Shown one piece after another: positions 1 through 10,151 of a stretch of 64,000 bases of DNA. The first letter of the stretch is position 1. Each line of letters opens with the position of its first letter. The position numbers and the translations under genes are program-made. This stretch comes from Marisa cornuarietis (taxonomy: Eukaryota > Mollusca > Gastropoda > Architaenioglossa > Ampullariidae): assembly GCA_004794655.1 (NCBI GenBank), contig SMMW01000619.1, positions 1,550,001 through 1,614,000 on the forward strand, written 5' to 3'. The notes below the pieces were generated by a model. That model was not told the origin of the DNA. It ran no database searches and saw only the letters and a program-made list of their open reading frames with translations.

Positions 1-687
1 GATGGTCATGGCGTGCTCCGAGTGCATTCACATATTCTGGCAGGCTTAGCTGACAAGGGGAGCAAGAGGCAACAATCTTGCATCCTCCTCTAAGGATTTT
101 TTTTATTTTTGGGGAGCTCAATCTTGGCCCACTGGTGGGGCGAAGAGGGATTACAGACCCGCACTGTCTTTTCTCATTTATATCGATTTTCTTCTTTTCA
201 TTTTCCTGCTCTCTGTGATAAACTACAGACATGAAGATAGCAACAGAGGACCAACACAAGAAAAGGTTCTACCCGCCGCCCTTTTTGAAAGGAGACAGAG
301 GGATCCCTTGAAGAAGGCGTGTTAATGTTAATAGCTCAGGCGCTCAGATCGAGTTTATCGACTACTTTCTCCTGGAAGTAGAACAAATAATCACTGATTG
401 TTTCTCGCTCGCTCTCTTTCTTTCTCCACGACTCAGCCTTAGCGGGGGAGGTAGATCGATACTGAGGATGGACACTAAGCAAATTATAATTATCTCCCCT
501 TTTGCAGGGACTTAAAATTGAATATAGATGACTGATTTTCACCCGTCATTACAGAGTCCATCCGCTTGTAAATCGTGTTGCAAGAATCCGGACATGCCTG
601 AATGTCCTACAAGATCAACTGTGTGCATTGGAGGGTTGGAAACTTACCGGGAGAAATCCGAGTGTTTATTTCTTGTTTAAAACATGG

Positions 688-765
<78 letters not shown>

Positions 766-1185
766 TCCTCTCTGATTGACTTATCAATCAATCTCGTTTT
801 TGTGGTGACACTTTATCAGTATGACCATGAAATCTGTGCGAAATGACAGAGTTTGGTGAGGAGACAGTTTGAAGACATTGTTTTGTGGACGACTGAATCT
901 TTCATGTTGCTAAATGATTGACTGTGGTTTGTAAGTCTAGGGGCATGAGAGACGGAGTAATAAAGCTTAATGTTGTTGGGACACAGCAGGAACATGCAGA
1001 TGAGGACATTTCTCTAAGACCTGACAGGAAGTAGCTCAAGTCCTGTAATCCTTCATGATACGATGCTGCATAATGCAACAAATAAATTATTTTCGAAAGG
1101 ATTCAGCAAGTTCTTTCACGTCTGTAAAGTGTATGCAGGCCGCGCTTCTTTTCCAGCGGAATACCCTCGGGTAGCGAAGGTAGAA
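1..1185. other. No gene recognised; left edge
   Basis: Open frames here are short and without recognisable domains. Apart from the ATC microsatellite at 688-765 I see nothing assignable. It could be intron or upstream flank of the alpha2delta gene; the sequence does not decide. Confidence 0.5.
688..765. repeat. (ATC)n microsatellite
   Basis: An uninterrupted run of 26 ATC triplets. The poly-isoleucine reading frame through it is a by-product of the triplet repeat, not a protein. Confidence 0.97.
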
Positions 1186-1735
1186 TTATCTCAGAGTTAG
1201 CTGTGGACCTTAAAATCCTGGGGTTGTAGGCATGAGGCAAAGGTAAAGTTATCTCAGAGTTAGCTGTGGACCTTAATAACCTGGGGTAATAAACCTGAAG
1301 CAAAGGTTAAGTTATCTCAGAGTTAGCTGTGGACCTTAAAATCATGGGGTAGTAAACATGAAGCAAAGGTAAAGTTATTTCAGGGTTAAATGTGGACCTT
1401 AATAACCTGGGGTAGTAGGAATGAAGCAAAGGTAAAGTTATCTCAGCGTTAGCTGTGGACCTTAAAATCATGGGGTAGTAAACATAAAGCAAAGCTAAAG
1501 TTATCTCAGGGTTCGATGTGGACCTTAATATCCTGGGGTAGTAAACATGAAGCAAAGGTAAAGTTATCTCAGGGTTAAATGTGGACGTTAATAACCTGGG
1601 GTAGTAGGCATGAAGCAAAGGTAAAGTTGTCTCAGGGTTAAATGTGGGCCTTAATAACCTGGGATAGTAGGCTTAACGCAGGTGTACAAATAATTATCTC
1701 AGAGTTCGGTGTGGCCCTAAAGCAGAGGTAAAATA
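1186..1735. repeat. 63-bp minisatellite, about 8-9 copies
   Basis: The phrase TTATCTCAGAGTTAGCTGTG recurs with small changes at 1186, 1249, 1312, 1375, 1438, 1501, 1564 and 1627, a constant 63-bp step, then decays to about 1735. Because 63 is divisible by three, the minus strand shows long repetitive open frames that I do not regard as genes. Copies differ at several sites (GAGTTAGC versus GGGTTAAA, CCTTAATAACC versus CCTTAAAATCA), so the array is not very recent. Confidence 0.93.
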
Positions 1736-4304
1736 ATCTTAGTGCCAGCTGTCGACCGCTAACGTGTCCAGGTCCTTTATTTGGAAACAGGTGTCGGTCT
1801 AGGAGGGGTTTGCTAGAGATGTAGACATTGAGTGGAGATAATTGGCGTCCAGGAGGCCTGTGGAGTCTGCAGTGGTGGTGAACTGTAGTAGTTGACAGAT
1901 CCCGTATGTTGCCCTCTTCCTATATTCTAGTCTTCAATTAGACTTCTATTCTCTGTTAGATATATTGTTTTCTCCTGCTGATGACTGACAGGGCCATCAG
2001 ATTTATTTTTCCTGTTGTTATTGTTTTTGTCTTTATCAGTCTGAATTTATATGGTTACCCACTGTCCTTACAGCTTGTGTACAATATTTTATAAAGGGCT
2101 TAGGTTTTTGCTTTATTTATTGTTACTCTACCTTTTGTGTGATTATATTTCTGATTATGGATGAGCGAAGAAAGCCCATTTTTCCTGCGATTTAATTTAT
2201 TTAGAAATATTATACTTTTATTATGTGATTACGTTATGCTAAGAGTTGTATTAATTAATTTATGTCAAAGTTATGGATTTTTTGTTATGGTTTTCATTGC
2301 TTGGGGTGGTGGTGTTATATTCTTTGTACTCTTTGCCTGTTTATATGAATCTAGACTTTGGGTGACTTGCCACCATTGCTAGCACTAGTGACAGCATGGC
2401 ATGCTATAGCTCTTTGGGTGGGGCAACTAGTGATGTTTAATGCCAGTCTATATTTATCTAAGACATGTTTGAGTTGTTGTTTTGTTTTCATTACAGTCCA
2501 GCAGCACATGTCAGGTGCTTAGTCTCTCACTACATGTGTATGTAAGAGGGTCTTTACATTTAGTTAAGTATTCTTCATCGAGCTTCATCGTAGCTAATTT
2601 GGTTGGTGGGACCTGTTGGATTTGAAGAAAAGTATTACTAGGTTAGTCATCTAACAGTCTTCTAGTTTCTTTACCTTATGTATTTCTCTTGTCACCTTAT
2701 TTTTACTGTGGCTGTTCTTTCTGGTAACGAAATAGCAATGTTTAAATTGGTGACTTCAGGATTGCTATTTCGTTTTACTGCCAGTATAGCAAGTTTACTT
2801 GATTTTTTATTCCCTTTTACTTCAATATAGGAGGAAACGCAAAGGAACCTAATGTCCCCATTTTATTTGTTTATCTTATGTATGGGAGACAGTCTCTCAT
2901 ACACTGTGTTTATTATGTTAGATGATTTTTAAGCCCCTGGAGTGGTGACAGGGAATCTGATGTTCCAAAGTATTGTGTTGTCCTTCATTATAGGTTGTAC
3001 TGTCTTAAAAGCTGTCTTTATGGCATCCACCTTGGCTGTGATGATTGAGGTGTGCATCAGGAGATTGTCGACATGTACACTTACGGATATCTTGCTCGCA
3101 CTTGTGAAACCACTTCTGCACTCAAACCGGAAAGGACGTCAACAACAAAATAAAAAAATAAATAAAAGGAAGTTACTTTAGCCAAAAATTTCTGACAAAA
3201 GAAGAAAAAAACACCCTCGATCTGCGTGCAGAGTTTTGTCGTAAACATGAGCATATTGTCAGGGCCCTTCCAGTGTAAACACGATCCTTCTAGAATCAAT
3301 CGGCGTGGCACTCTCACGAGAACGGGAACATGGCGAGAAGAGTGGGCGCGAGTTGACAGCAGCTCACATGCATCACCACCCTCGCCTGTCGATAACAGAG
3401 CATCGGCCGGCCGCTTCGTCTACCTCTCACGGCTTATTGATGAGAATGACGACGACCGATTGCAGAGTGGCGCTAGGGTGTCAGTTAACTCGCTCACAGG
3501 CTGCACGTGCAGCCCGGTCCCGGATGATAATAAAGGTCATTTCTGTCTGGTGCACAGGAAAAGCTGCTCCTAAGATTATTAGAGAGAAACGCAGCGCATT
3601 AGCAAGAAAAACAAATAAAATAAAATAAATTATTTGTCACAAAACTAATTTAAAATTCAGTGAAAATACATTTCATTGTGGGGAGATCCACTTCATAATC
3701 GTCCCTGACCTTCTCAATACTGTTCACACACAAAAATCTGGTTGCTATAAGAATGTTAAAATTAAAGTATGATTACAGCAGTGCGCGGAAAAGAAAATTG
3801 ATGGAGTTATTTATAAATAGAATATGGTATATAATCCTTTTGTCCGTTTGTTATTTCTCACTTTCTTTCTCTTCCTGTAAATGCTCATGCGCACTTTGAG
3901 TCTTGACTCTCATACCGACTGAGCTGTGGGACATCTTACCTCCTGTTCCAGGACTAATAAGTCGTTGGACTTTCATTTCATCTTTAATGTCGTCTGTCTC
4001 TCGATCCTCTGTACAAACAAGTGAACACATGCATATTTGCCCGCGTGCACGTGCTTTTATTCTTCCATTTCGTGATGTGTGCTGCGTTTGGTAATTCAAT
4101 AGAAAAAGTATAATCTTCTAGCATCGGTTATCGGTGTTATCTGTGAGATGTCCTTGAACCTTACAGGTTGTCACTTCGCTTGTAGACCACATGAAGGCCG
4201 CAGAGTGGAGTGGGTGGTTAGTGTGATTGGGGGTACTCTGCAGGTCGATTCTAGAAATAGGAAGATAAATTTTATCTCTGCTGTGAGCTTCCTCTCTCTT
4301 TTTC
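1736..4304. other. No gene recognised
   Basis: AT-rich single-copy-looking sequence. Two overlapping frames at 3226-3628 (115 and 107 codons) are open on the + strand but show no domain, signal peptide or family resemblance. A short hairpin at 2721-2784 is listed separately. Confidence 0.5.
2721..2784. other. Short hairpin, 13-bp perfect stem
   Basis: ACGAAATAGCAAT at 2727-2739 is perfectly complementary to ATTGCTATTTCGT at 2761-2773, with a 21-nt loop. Outer bases CTGGTA and TACTGCCAG extend the pairing with small bulges. It could be a tiny MITE remnant or a pre-miRNA-like fold; there is no evidence of transcription. Confidence 0.45.
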
Positions 4305-4449
4305 ACTCACTCACTCACTCACTCACTCACTCACTCACTCACTCACTCACTCACTCACTCACTCACTCACTCACTCACTCACTCACTCACTCACTCACTC
4401 ACTCACTCACTCACTCACTCACTCACTCACTCACTCACTCACTCACTCA
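4305..4449. repeat. (TCAC)n tetranucleotide microsatellite
   Basis: About 36 uninterrupted copies of TCAC, ending a few bases before the target duplication of the solo LTR at 4462. Confidence 0.97.
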
Positions 4450-4456
4450 TATATAT

Positions 4457-4461
4457 CACTA
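4457..4461. repeat. Target-site duplication CACTA (left)
   Basis: CACTA stands immediately before the TGTGAAGG start of the solo LTR and is repeated at 6091-6095 immediately after its terminal GTGACA. Five bases is the usual Ty3/gypsy duplication length. Confidence 0.8.
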
Positions 4462-6090
4462 TGTGAAGGACCAACGAATGTGTAGACAGGTTACACCACA
4501 CACATGGACTACACGGCACGCTTCACGTGTTCTTTCAATCAACACAAAACACTAAGATCTGCACATGGGTTTCTCGAGTTGTGTACTTGAGGTGGGGTTT
4601 CTAACTAAGTTGTATAGGGATCAAGATACATCAGTAATCCTTCAATAAATTCCTAAACATAAATCAATATATCAATAAGAGAACATGAATCACGATAGAC
4701 ATCACTATCAATCCATCATTACAATCAAAACCAACTCTTACAACTACTGAACCGATTCTCTACAGTTCCAAGTCATTAGGTATCCGACCGAAAAAGACGT
4801 ATAAACCAATCGTCCCGCCACGAGAGTCTTTTGTCAACTATGAAGAGATCAACTTACATACAGTTTCCAATCCTCTTCGCATTCATTCCGTCTCTAGCAC
4901 ATATATATATATATATATAATTATCTCCCTTGCCCCGGTTGGCGCGCAGAATCCTTCAACGGAGGGTCGTACTCCCTGGGTTCAGGCACACAGCAAATTT
5001 GAAGGTGATCCTTCCAGGTCGTAGGGCACTCAGCTCCTGACGACTATGAATTCTAGATCGTAGGGCACACAGCTCACTGGCGATATTACATTCCTGATCG
5101 CAGGGCACACAGCTCACTGACGATATTACATTCCTGATCGCAGGGCACACAGCTCGCTGACGATATTACATTCCTGATCGCAGGGCACACAGCTCACTGA
5201 CGATATTACATTCCTGATCGTAGGGCACACAGCTCACTGGCGATATTACATTCCTGATCGCAGGGCACACAGCTCACTGACGATATTACATTCCTGATCG
5301 TAGGGCACACAGCTCACTGGCGATATTACATTCCTGATCGCAGGGCACACAGCTCACTGACGATATTACATTCCTGATCGCAGGGCACACAGCTCACTGG
5401 CGATATTACATTCCTGATCGCAGGGCACACAGCTCACTGACGATATTATATTCCTTATCGTAGGGCACACAGCTCACTGATGATATTATATACTTCTGGT
5501 CGCAGGGCACTCGGCTCACTGACGACAATCTTCATCCAGCCTTCTCGACCCCCTACCTAATTCCTGAAAATACTTATGTTTTCATGAGTACTCACACCAC
5601 TGCATTGTCACATTATATTCTACCTTCATAGCAATCGCACTTATTTCTTAAAACCATCAAATCTCATAAACGCACATCATTCTCTCCAGGCCAAGCATTA
5701 AAGAAAAAAGCTATCACAAAGATTAATCAACAAAACAAAACATCCCATACCTTGGCTATGCAAGGAATTAGTTCTGCTCCCCTCTCACTTTCACACAGTA
5801 CAATCTCCTACGTCCTTACACTAGGACGTTAGGTCGGGGACTAAAAATCCAATCAACTCAGTTGCCTTACAGGAAATCGGTGACTACTTTACTCAGTCGC
5901 ACTATGAACCATACTCACATTCATCAAATCTCATTCAAGGGGGACTAGTATTGCTTCTTAATACCTAAAGGGGACTAACTCTCATTCTCACATTCATATT
6001 TTCGCGTAAAGGAGAAACTAGCCCTGCCTTACAACCTAGCAGGGAACTAACTCTAGTTTCTCCCTTACTATCACGGGTCGATCCGTGACA
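4462..6090 (-). mobile_element. Solo LTR of a Ty3/gypsy element, related to the element at 7938-15426
   Basis: The block begins TG, ends CA (TGTGAAGGACC ... ATCCGTGACA), is 1,629 bp long and is flanked by the 5-bp direct repeat CACTA, the signature of an LTR left by recombination between two LTRs. Its first 110 bp align with the start of the LTR at 7938: both carry CTTCACGTGT, a CAACA(C)AAAA stretch and CTGCACATGGG in the same order (4521-4568 against about 8000-8047). That shared block sets the orientation as minus strand, so it is the U5 end. An internal 40-bp array makes this LTR nearly twice as long as its relative. No coding sequence remains. Confidence 0.78.
5018..5525. repeat. 40-bp minisatellite inside the solo LTR, about 12-13 copies
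   Basis: CAGGGCACACAGCTCACTGA recurs every 40 bp (for example 5101, 5141, 5181, 5221), followed by CGATATTACATTCCTGATCG. Copies vary mainly at CAGGG/TAGGG and CTGA/CTGG, and the two variants alternate in places, suggesting duplication of pairs. The array lies wholly inside the LTR. Confidence 0.93.
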
Positions 6091-6095
6091 CACTA
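6091..6095. repeat. Target-site duplication CACTA (right)
   Basis: Identical to 4457-4461 and directly abutting the CA end of the solo LTR. Confidence 0.8.
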
Positions 6096-7932
6096 CATTT
6101 CCCTTTGTTGAAGTTGCCGGTGAGTAGATACACGCATGGGTGCAGCAAACCTCATCATGTGTGTACTGTTCACCTGTAGCAATATGTCTGCACAGTCAGC
6201 ATCAGGAGACTAGAATCAGAGTCCGGACACATCCCGTCTTGGACTTTCTTTTTCCCACGGTGTTCTGTCACGAGAAAAAGAGAGAAAGAGACACGGGAGC
6301 AGCGGCTGGCAATGGATCATCTTTTAATATTGAATATTAATATTTTGTCCTTTTATGGCTGCTGTAGCGGAGTAGCTAAAGCCAACATTTTTGTCTTTTG
6401 AATGCAACGTTGAATGTTTGATTTCCATAGGGACTGTGTTTTTAGTATGCAAGGTGTGATTTTTACTTGTTTTCTTGCTTAAGAGAGCTTGTGTGTGTGT
6501 GTGTGTGTGCGTGCGTGCTTGAGTTTATATTAACCCGTTAACTCAACAGATGTGCATGGGACACCTTTGGGGCTTAGGTTAGGTTTAAGTGCTTAGGTTT
6601 AGGGTCTGAGTTAGGATTCAGGTGTAGTTTTTATTTTGACAGAATGGTTGAGCGGAGAAAACGCTTGGATGAGGTCAAGGTGTGGTAGTCGGCATTGAGG
6701 TTGTTAGCGCATGCGTACAACAGCGCAGTGGCAGTTTGTCATGCAAACAATGTAAAGGAAACCTGCTTTTTTTAAATCCATGTACAGATACATACCCGTG
6801 ATGTGTCAGTCGTGTACCTTGTCGAACCATATCACCTTGCCAAGGTCTGTGTTTCTAGATCATTCGCAAACATTTGGAAGTCTTGCCAAACTCGGGCAGA
6901 GCAGTGTTCTCGCACATCACTCTTGGCAAAGGAATTTTAACTGAGAATCTATGATAATGTAACTCGAACCATTCAGAGATAACTACGGCTGTTAAGTGTT
7001 GGTTTTTACCCAGGAAGCATAAAGCAATGAGGACCTTGTGTTAACCAGTCACTCAGGTCGCCGGCAGTGGGGGTCCGATTCCATCTCCCTGTCAGCTTGG
7101 GTGATGATGAGGCATTGTGTTTGATGTCCACCCCGCACCGAGACCGGCACATGATGACACAAATATTGGCCACATCAAATATGCATACATGTTATCACGA
7201 TACGGCTCTTGAGGTAGACCACTTCACAGAGGGGCAACTAGCAAACAGGTGTGTCTGAGTTGTAAAGAGACCGCATGGTTAGTGAGGGCAGGGGAGGTGT
7301 TTCTTTGGACACTTAATAGGCTCGGTATTTGCCCTGCACTTGTTTCCCTGTCTGATCTGTCTCATCAAAATTGTGATCAATGTTTACATATGCACCTGAT
7401 AAATATGAGAACTGCTCGCGGAAATGGCATGTTCTAACTCGAAATCATGCTTGGCAGAAGCAGTAATTTACTTGTTGATCTGAAAACAACGTTCCTTTAA
7501 TGTCCTTTTCTTGGTTACCGGTCAGCAAATTTATCCCCATGGTCATCGTCATCACCATTATCATCATTGTCGTCATCATTATAGTCATGATTTGCATTGC
7601 TATCGTCATCTCCATTGTCGTCATTATCTCTGTCTTTATCCTTCTCGTGAAACTTAGCATGTGCAGACACGTCCCTGTGCACACTGTGGAAAATACCAAA
7701 GAAATTAGGACGAAGGAAGAATTATTAATGATTAAACTAAATTATAAGAAAATGTCTTCCTATAAAAGGGGCTGGGAGCACACTGGTGCTAATCTTTTGC
7801 AATGAATTGAACTTGTTGGGTCACAGGTCAGGAGCTTGCATGATGGACAGAGGTCTTTAGCTGTTTGTGTCCAAATGCTGGACCCTGTCAACCATGTTCA
7901 CTAGTTAGGAGCAGCTCAGGGACTCGCTAAAA
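6096..7932. other. No gene recognised
   Basis: Short open frames only. A GT run near 6490-6508 and an impure GTCATC-rich stretch at about 7535-7630 explain the most biased frames. Nothing coding is supported. Confidence 0.5.
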
Positions 7933-7937
7933 CTCTT
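7933..7937. repeat. Target-site duplication CTCTT (left)
   Basis: CTCTT precedes the TGTCAGG start of the left LTR and is repeated at 15427-15431 just after the right LTR. Confidence 0.85.
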
Positions 7938-8851
7938 TGTCAGGAACGCACGGAAAGTGTGGACAGGTCACACACAACACACACTGATCTCACAGCCTTC
8001 TTCACGTGTCCTTTCACACAACAAAATACAAAGACCTGCACATGGGCTCGAACGTTTCTATTAATCGGGTGAACGTAAATCTATACTTTACTAAATAACA
8101 ACAGAAAACTTCAGCACAAATATTCTACACTGAGTTTGCACCGAAAACAAATATATCTAAGCAGTTTATATTAAAGTCCTTCAAGTTCTCTCTTCTTCTG
8201 TTGTTGGGGGGGGAAAGGGTCGACACGGCAAACAGTTCCCCTCTTTCAGTCTTGCTCTCTGGCGTTGATCATACGGACAGCCTACATTCACCAAATAACT
8301 CCGACAGTCTAACGGCAGACAAATGACCAAGTCAATAAAAATTCCACAGTAGGTAAATCCACACAGTTCTACGATCTTCTCAAGAGATCACACAGCAGTT
8401 GAGAAAATTAGTAAATCGAGGAACCACACAGATAATATTTCTCCACACAGTTCTACGATCTTCTCAAGAGATCACACAGCAGTTGAGAAAATTAATAAAT
8501 CGAGGAACCACACAGTTAATATTTCTCCACACAGTTACTCTTTCTCCATACAGTTACTCTTTCTCCATACAGTTAATATTTCTTTACACCGTTAATATGT
8601 ATCCACACAGTTACTATTTATCCACACAGTTGCTATTTCTTCACACAGTTAATATTAATCCACACAGTACTATTAATTCCAACCTCTGTACCAAATTCCT
8701 CTTTCTCCCAGACTCTCACGTCTGCTTCTTCTTCCAATTTCTACACAACGCCCCCTATCAACATTCAAACCAGGGGTCATAATCGCTATTCAATCAAGGG
8801 CGACAACCTCGTTACTTCGACGTTCATGGGTGGTAACACATGTTCATAACA
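7938..8851 (-). repeat. 3' LTR (914 bp)
   Basis: Begins TGTCAGGAACG and ends ATAACA on the + strand. It matches 14,532-15,426 almost base for base; differences I see are two substitutions in the first 20 bp, one near 8487, single-base changes in an A run and a G run, and one extra 19-bp unit (TTACTCTTTCTCCATACAG) near 8530-8570. It contains an 84-bp direct duplication (about 8366-8449 and 8450-8533) followed by CCACACAGTTA-type repeats. Confidence 0.93.
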
Positions 8852-8864
8852 TTCCTCCCCTCCT
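8852..8864 (-). other. Polypurine tract
   Basis: On the minus strand AGGAGGGGAGGAA lies directly against the 3' LTR start TGTTATGAAC. This is where a plus-strand primer is needed in LTR-element reverse transcription. Confidence 0.75.
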
Positions 8865-8939
8865 ACAAAAAAAATGTTCACATTTTTGCCTAACTATAAT
8901 AGAACTGTTACGTTCTAACGAAAAGATTATCTGACAGCC

Positions 8940-10151
8940 CTATGGAATTTCTTGATCCATTTCAGCCCTTGATAAGGCATCGGCTAATTTATTAGTGGTC
9001 CCCTTAATCGGCTGAATATCAAACTTAAACTCCTGGAGGGCTAAAGCCCACCGCATCACTCTGGCATTCTTATAAGGATTAGATGTGAGGAACGATAGGG
9101 GCTTGTGATCAGTATGTAGGGTAAACTGTCTCCCATACAAATATCTAGACAGCTTCAGAACAGACCATACTATGGCCAAACACTCTCTTTCTACTGTGCT
9201 GTATCTCTTCTCTCTATCCAGTAATTTTCTACTCACATATATGACGGGTAAGAAACTGTCATCATGGGGTTGGAGCAACACTGCCCCTAGCCCTACTGCA
9301 CTAGCGTCAGTCTGCAGTAAGAACGGCAATGTAAAGTCTGGTAGCCTCAGAATGGGATAGCTTGAGAGGAGAACCTGGATCTTTTCTAAAGCAGATTTAC
9401 ACTTTGAAGTCCATTGAATAGATCGGGGCCTGTCTCCTTTCACGAGATCCGATATCGGTGCAATAACTTCAGAGAAGTTAGCGATGTATCTTCGGTAGTA
9501 GCTAATGAGTCCAATGAGAGATCGAATCTGTTTCTTAGACCTAGGAGTCTGGATGTCAAGGATCTTTTGAATAAGGGATCGATCAGGTTTCATTATCCCT
9601 CGTCCTAACTGATGGCCTAGGTATAATATTTGTTGATAGCCGGCGTTGATTTTCGAAGGCCTGGCTGTCAGTTGGAATTTGGCTAGAGTCCTCAATACTC
9701 CTTGGAGATGCATTAGATGACTTTCCCAATCATCACTTCCGGTGAGTAAATCATCAAAGAAATGACGAGTGGCGTGTTTTTCCAAGTGTAGTGAACGCAT
9801 AGCCCGGGCGAACGTGGCGGGAGCTGTTACTAAACCGAAAGGCATTCTGGTCCACTGAAAGAGGCCTTTAGTGGTTTGAAAGGCGGTCTTAGGACGGTCT
9901 TCCTTCTTAACGGGAATTTGCCAATACCCTTTTGTTAGATCAATTTTTGTGAAAAATTTTGCAGTCGCCAAACTGACGTATACGGCTTCCGGGTCGGGGA
10001 TGGGTTCCGCATCAAACTGGGTGATTTGGTTCAGTGCTCGATAATCCACACAGAAACGCATCGTTCCGTCCCTTTTCTTTACTAGTAAAACAGGTGACGA
10101 GTATGGCGAGGTGGATGGTTCAATAACTCCTAGTTCTAACATAGAGTCCAC
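8940..10151 (-). CDS. Retrotransposon reverse transcriptase - RNase H
   Basis: 403 codons from the first ATG; the same frame is open upstream to about 10,224, so it is probably reached by a -1 frameshift from the gag-pol frame rather than started at this ATG. RT motifs run in order: VLLVKKRDGTMRFCVDYRAL (residues 21-40), KIDLTKGYWQIP with its metal-binding Asp (71), MPFGL (103-107), and the catalytic FFDD box (131-134), an F-x-D-D version of the usual YxDD. RNase H follows with TDAS (Asp282), the STVERE pair (Glu321/Glu323), HTDHKPL (Asp348) and NKLADALSR (Asp391), so its DEDD set looks complete. It ends about 20 residues after RNase H and no integrase follows, which confirms the unusual pol order. 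There are no internal stops. Confidence 0.95.
   Translation of the reverse strand: MDSMLELGVIEPSTSPYSSPVLLVKKRDGTMRFCVDYRALNQITQFDAEPIPDPEAVYVSLATAKFFTKIDLTKGYWQIPVKKEDRPKTAFQTTKGLFQWTRMPFGLVTAPATFARAMRSLHLEKHATRHFFDDLLTGSDDWESHLMHLQGVLRTLAKFQLTARPSKINAGYQQILYLGHQLGRGIMKPDRSLIQKILDIQTPRSKKQIRSLIGLISYYRRYIANFSEVIAPISDLVKGDRPRSIQWTSKCKSALEKIQVLLSSYPILRLPDFTLPFLLQTDASAVGLGAVLLQPHDDSFLPVIYVSRKLLDREKRYSTVERECLAIVWSVLKLSRYLYGRQFTLHTDHKPLSFLTSNPYKNARVMRWALALQEFKFDIQPIKGTTNKLADALSRAEMDQEIP

Noticed and set aside
1103..1618. Repetitive minus-strand frames of 66 and 103 codons
   Set aside because: Product of a 63-bp repeat, which keeps frame by length alone.
3226..3628. Two overlapping + strand frames (115 and 107 codons)
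   Set aside because: Overlap in different frames, arginine/serine-rich composition typical of chance frames in GC-richer DNA, no motif.
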